DNA of 64,000 nucleotides from Planctomycetia bacterium (lineage in GTDB: Bacteria; Planctomycetota; Phycisphaerae; UBA1845; UTPLA1). The notes beneath the pieces are model-generated. The model worked only from the letters and a program-made list of their open reading frames with translations. It was not told the origin of the DNA and made no database searches. A program made the translations under genes and the position numbers. This document shows positions 61,114 to 64,000 of this stretch, one piece after another (within the stretch, counting starts at the first letter, position 1; each line of letters starts with the position of its first letter). The DNA is taken from contig CP054187.1 of assembly GCA_015200345.1 (NCBI GenBank), positions 1,844,470-1,908,469 of the forward strand. The letters run 5' to 3'.

Positions 61114-63081
61114 CTATTCCTCTTCTCGTAGCTTCGCGATCACGTTGAAATCCTCCAGCGTCGTCGTGTCGCCCTCGACGCGGCCCTTGGTCGCCAGCTC
61201 GCGCAGCAGCCGCCGCATGATCTTCCCGCTGCGCGTCTTGGGCAAAGCGTCGGTGAAGCGAATATCCTTCGGCCGGGCAATTGCGCCGACTTGCGTCACG
61301 ACGTGCTGCTTCAATTCCTCCTTCAACGCGTCGCTCGGCGCGTTGCCGCCCTTGAGCGTCACGAACGCCGCGATGGCCTCGCCGGTAAGATCGTCGGGGA
61401 AGCCCACCACGGCCGCCTCGGCCACCTTCGGATGGCTCACCAGCGCCGATTCAATCTCGGCGGTGCCAAGGCGATGACCCGACACCTTGATCACGTCATC
61501 GACGCGACCCATGATCCAGAAGTACCCGTCGGCGTCGCAGCGGGCGCCGTCGCCGGTGAAGTACATGCCGGGGATCTCCGACCAGTACTGCTTGCGGAAG
61601 CGTTCTTCGTCGCCGTACACGCCACGCAACATGCCCGGCCAAGGTTTGCGGATCACGAGAAACCCGCCGGCGTTCGGCCCCTGCACGGTGCCGTCCTTGT
61701 CCATGATCGCCGGATCGATCCCCGGCAGCGGGCGCGTCGCCGATCCGGGCTTGGTCGGCGTCGCCCCGGGCACCGGCGCGATCAGGATGCCGCCCGTCTC
61801 GGTCTGCCACCAGGTGTCAACAATGGGGCACTTGCCGCGGCCGATGTTCTCGTGATACCAGGTCCACGCGGCCGGGTTGATCGGCTCGCCGACCGTGCCC
61901 AGCAGCTTCACGCTCGACAGATCGTGCTTCGCCGGGTGATGCGTGCCCTGCCGCATGAAAGCGCGAATGGCCGTCGGAGCGGTGTAGAACTTTGTCACCT
62001 TGTGCCGGGCGATGACGGCCCAGAAGCGATCCCAGTCGGGGAAGTTCGGCGCGCCTTCGTACAGGACGCACGTCACGCCGTTCTGCAACGGACCGTAAAT
62101 GATGTAGCTGTGCCCCGTGATCCAGCCGATATCCGCCGTGCACCAGTAGATGTCGTCGGGCTTGAGATCAAAAACCAGCCGCGCCGTGTAGGCCGTGTAC
62201 ACCATGTAGCCCGCCGTCGTGTGCAGGATGCCCTTGGGCTTGCCGGTGCTGCCGCTCGTGTACAGCAGAAACAGCATGTGCTCGCTGTCGAGCGGCTCGG
62301 CCGGGCATTCGTCGGGCACGTCGGCGATGGCATCGTGCCACCAGATGTCGCGGCCGGACTGCATGGCGACGCCCTCGCCGCAATGGTTCAGCACAACGAC
62401 CTTCCTGATCAGCGGCGTCAGCTTGCACGCTTCATCCACGGCGTTCTTGAGCGGCACAACTGCGCCACGCCGCCAGCCGCCCCCTGCGGTGATGACCACG
62501 TGCGACTGCGCATCCTCGACGCGATCGACAATCGCCTGCGCCGAGAAACCGCCGAAGATCACCGAGTGCGGCGCGCCGATCCGCGCGCAGGCCAGCACGG
62601 CCACGACCAGCTCCGGAACCATCGGCATGTAGATCGTGACGCGGTCGCCTTTCTTGACGCCGAGCTTTTTCAATCCATTGGCGAATCGGCTGACGTCGCG
62701 CAGCAACTGGGCGTAGGTGAGACGCCGCACGTCGCGCGGCGTGCCCGCCTCGTCGCACGGCTCGCCCTCCCACAGCAGGGCGACGTGCTCGCCGCGCCCG
62801 CGGGCCACCTGCAAATCGAGACAATTGTATGATACGTTCGTCGTGCCCCCGACGAACCACTTGGCAAACGGCGGGGACCAGTCCAGCACGCGATCCCACT
62901 TTTTGAAGAAGTGCGAGCCAGACGCCACCTCGGCCCAGAACGACTCGGGATCCTCCATCGACCGGCGATACAGCGCCTCGTACTCGGCCGGCGACTTGAT
63001 GTGCGCCGCGGCCGCGAACGCCGACGGCGGTGGATACAGTTGGGAATCGGTCTGGATTGACTCAATCGTCGGGTCGGACAT
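61114..63081 (-). CDS. acs: Acetyl-CoA synthetase
   Basis: Activates acetate to acetyl-CoA via acetyl-AMP. 655 aa from ATG 63081 ([10 protein letters not shown]); an ATG at 63129 adds non-family residues. AMP-binding P-loop [49 protein letters not shown], and [16 protein letters not shown] with the acetylatable catalytic Lys are all intact. It stands alone; no acetate permease or deacetylase is nearby. Confidence 0.97.
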   Translation of the reverse strand: MSDPTIESIQTDSQLYPPPSAFAAAAHIKSPAEYEALYRRSMEDPESFWAEVASGSHFFKKWDRVLDWSPPFAKWFVGGTTNVSYNCLDLQVARGRGEHVALLWEGEPCDEAGTPRDVRRLTYAQLLRDVSRFANGLKKLGVKKGDRVTIYMPMVPELVVAVLACARIGAPHSVIFGGFSAQAIVDRVEDAQSHVVITAGGGWRRGAVVPLKNAVDEACKLTPLIRKVVVLNHCGEGVAMQSGRDIWWHDAIADVPDECPAEPLDSEHMLFLLYTSGSTGKPKGILHTTAGYMVYTAYTARLVFDLKPDDIYWCTADIGWITGHSYIIYGPLQNGVTCVLYEGAPNFPDWDRFWAVIARHKVTKFYTAPTAIRAFMRQGTHHPAKHDLSSVKLLGTVGEPINPAAWTWYHENIGRGKCPIVDTWWQTETGGILIAPVPGATPTKPGSATRPLPGIDPAIMDKDGTVQGPNAGGFLVIRKPWPGMLRGVYGDEERFRKQYWSEIPGMYFTGDGARCDADGYFWIMGRVDDVIKVSGHRLGTAEIESALVSHPKVAEAAVVGFPDDLTGEAIAAFVTLKGGNAPSDALKEELKQHVVTQVGAIARPKDIRFTDALPKTRSGKIMRRLLRELATKGRVEGDTTTLEDFNVIAKLREEE

Positions 63082-63215
63082 GATCCACCTCGTTATGGGC
63101 TGCCTCCGCCTGAAACCGCCATTATGCACATTTTCTTCGCCACGTTGAACAGTTACCGGCTCTGAAATCGGGGCCTTGTTTGCCCACGTCTACCACCACG
63201 GCTAGACTAGACCAC

Positions 63216-63596
63216 ATGAATGCACCCGAAGCCGCCGCCGATCCTCGCTTGGTTCGCCGCGCAGCGCTGCCCGCGCTGGTCGTCGGTGTCGCGGCAATGG
63301 TCGGCATTCAGGCCACCGTCAGTGCGGTCGAGCCTCCGTTGAAGCGGACCGCGCGGATCTGCGACATCCCCACGTCCATCGGCGCGGCGACCTCGGTCTC
63401 GGGCTTTGATGCATCGCCGCTGATGCTCTGCTCGGCCCTCGTGATGGCGGCGTGTCTCCTGGCGTCGGCCCGTACACCCAGTACGGTCTTCACTCCGATT
63501 CAACTCTCCGTCCGACTTGTCAGTTCGCCGACGCTTGCGTCGCGTGATCGCAAGGTTCAAATCGCCTATCACCTCGGCGGCCTCTACGGCCCGTAG
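63216..63596 (+). CDS. Doubtful small protein with an N-terminal hydrophobic segment
   Basis: 127 aa from ATG 63216 ([18 protein letters not shown]). An N-terminal hydrophobic segment ([18 protein letters not shown]) could be a signal anchor; a second ([17 protein letters not shown]) follows. No family, RBS or conserved motif is recognised, and an overlapping antisense frame looks just as long. It is listed as a low-confidence gene between acs and secA. Confidence 0.3.
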   Translation: MNAPEAAADPRLVRRAALPALVVGVAAMVGIQATVSAVEPPLKRTARICDIPTSIGAATSVSGFDASPLMLCSALVMAACLLASARTPSTVFTPIQLSVRLVSSPTLASRDRKVQIAYHLGGLYGP

Positions 63597-63714
63597 CGTC
63601 AGCCTGGAATCTGGTGGGCCGTGCCCGCCCTGCAGGTCTCCGCTTCCTGTCCCCCTTTGTACCTTCGTTTTGGCGTTTCGACGTTTTGACGTTTCCCTTG
63701 AAGCGAGATTCCCC

Positions 63715-64000
63715 ATGCCCGTCACTGCCATCGTCGGTAACCTGTTCAAAAAGGTCTTCGGTTCGCGCAACGAACGCCTGCTCAAGGCCTATCACAAGAA
63801 CGTCGTGCTCATCAACGCCCTCGAACCGGCGCTGCGCGGCGACTACGACGCCCGCTTCGCCGAGGCCAAGGCCAGGCTCCCCGCCGATCTGCCCGCCGAC
63901 CAGCTCCCGGCCGCCTTGCAGAGGATTCGCGTCGAGTTAAGCGCCGACCTGCGCGATCGCACGACCGCACTCAAACAGAAGCTCGCCGACGGATTGGATC
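63715..64000 (+). CDS. secA: Preprotein translocase ATPase SecA (3' truncated)
   Basis: Starts at ATG 63715 and is open to the window end (95 codons seen). [20 protein letters not shown] and [20 protein letters not shown] match the N-terminus of SecA, which begins with a short membrane-binding helix and then the first nucleotide-binding domain; the Walker A motif lies beyond the window. The rest of the gene, and whether it follows other sec genes, cannot be seen. Confidence 0.88.
   Translation, partial: MPVTAIVGNLFKKVFGSRNERLLKAYHKNVVLINALEPALRGDYDARFAEAKARLPADLPADQLPAALQRIRVELSADLRDRTTALKQKLADGLD

Noticed and set aside
63207-63785. 192-codon minus-strand ORF between acs and secA
   Set aside because: Very Arg/Gly-rich, overlaps the secA start on the opposite strand, no motif. 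The plus-strand alternative at 63216-63596 is weak too and is kept only at low confidence.

Overview
The window looks like chromosomal DNA of a GC-rich bacterium, most likely a member of the Planctomycetota (Phycisphaerae-like). This assignment is inference. It rests on a 23S rRNA gene that is not linked to a 16S gene, dockerin-ended secreted proteins, a Mn/Zn permease fused to a DtxR-like domain, a Minf_1886-family protein, and housekeeping genes dispersed in small operons. No insertion sequence, prophage or CRISPR array was seen.

Layout. 1-4018: end of an AsmA-like gene, prfA, rpmE, then a plus-strand run of Nudix hydrolase, rhomboid protease and a small SelW/Rdx-type selenoprotein whose reading frame crosses an in-frame UGA followed by a SECIS-like hairpin. 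4148-13764: a roughly 9.6 kb minus-strand block that is the most unusual part of the window. In transcription order it encodes a four-helix membrane protein, a Ser/Thr kinase with zinc ribbons, a small membrane zinc-ribbon protein, a winged-helix protein fused to an ESCRT-III/Snf7-like coil, a second Snf7-like protein, a zinc-ribbon protein, a third Snf7-like protein with a MIM1-like tail, a Vps4-like AAA ATPase with an N-terminal MIT-like domain, and an SPFH/Band-7 plus beta-propeller protein. I read it as a candidate bacterial ESCRT-III/Vps4-type membrane-remodelling system under kinase control. An MNT/HEPN toxin-antitoxin cassette interrupts it, flanked by a 128-bp direct repeat of the MIT coding region; the HEPN gene is frameshifted.

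14085-23909: efp, a hydrolase-like gene, accB-accC, a lone receiver-domain protein, larE, and a Mn/Zn ABC importer (permease-DtxR fusion, permease, ATPase, binding lipoprotein) divergent from mntR with a palindromic operator between them. 23952-36127: two small exported proteins, scpA-ridA-mtnA in overlapping order, a dihydrolipoyl dehydrogenase, a CDF metal exporter, two family-2 glycosyltransferases, a large glycosyltransferase-like protein, a Minf_1886 protein with a small membrane protein, and a PSP1 (RicT-like) protein with an Arg-rich tail.

36280-40504: a minus-strand rRNA unit, promoter - leader with a terminator-like hairpin - tRNA-Ile(GAU) - tRNA-Ala(UGC) - 23S - 5S - strong terminator, with no 16S gene. 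40886-49008: a small basic protein, a dockerin-type secreted protein, a transglutaminase-like membrane protein, lspA, a DksA/TraR-like protein, then tgt-yajC-oligoendopeptidase F. 49033-55155: an FHA-PilB fusion ATPase, PilT, a PQQ-type beta-propeller protein and a NeuC-like epimerase. 55250-59753: a di-heme cytochrome c peroxidase beside a Fur/PerR-like regulator, and an arsR-arsM-acr3 arsenic operon. 59925-64000: pheS, acs, a doubtful small ORF, and the start of secA running off the end.

Every assignment comes from reading the sequence and recognising motifs. No database search or structure prediction was run.
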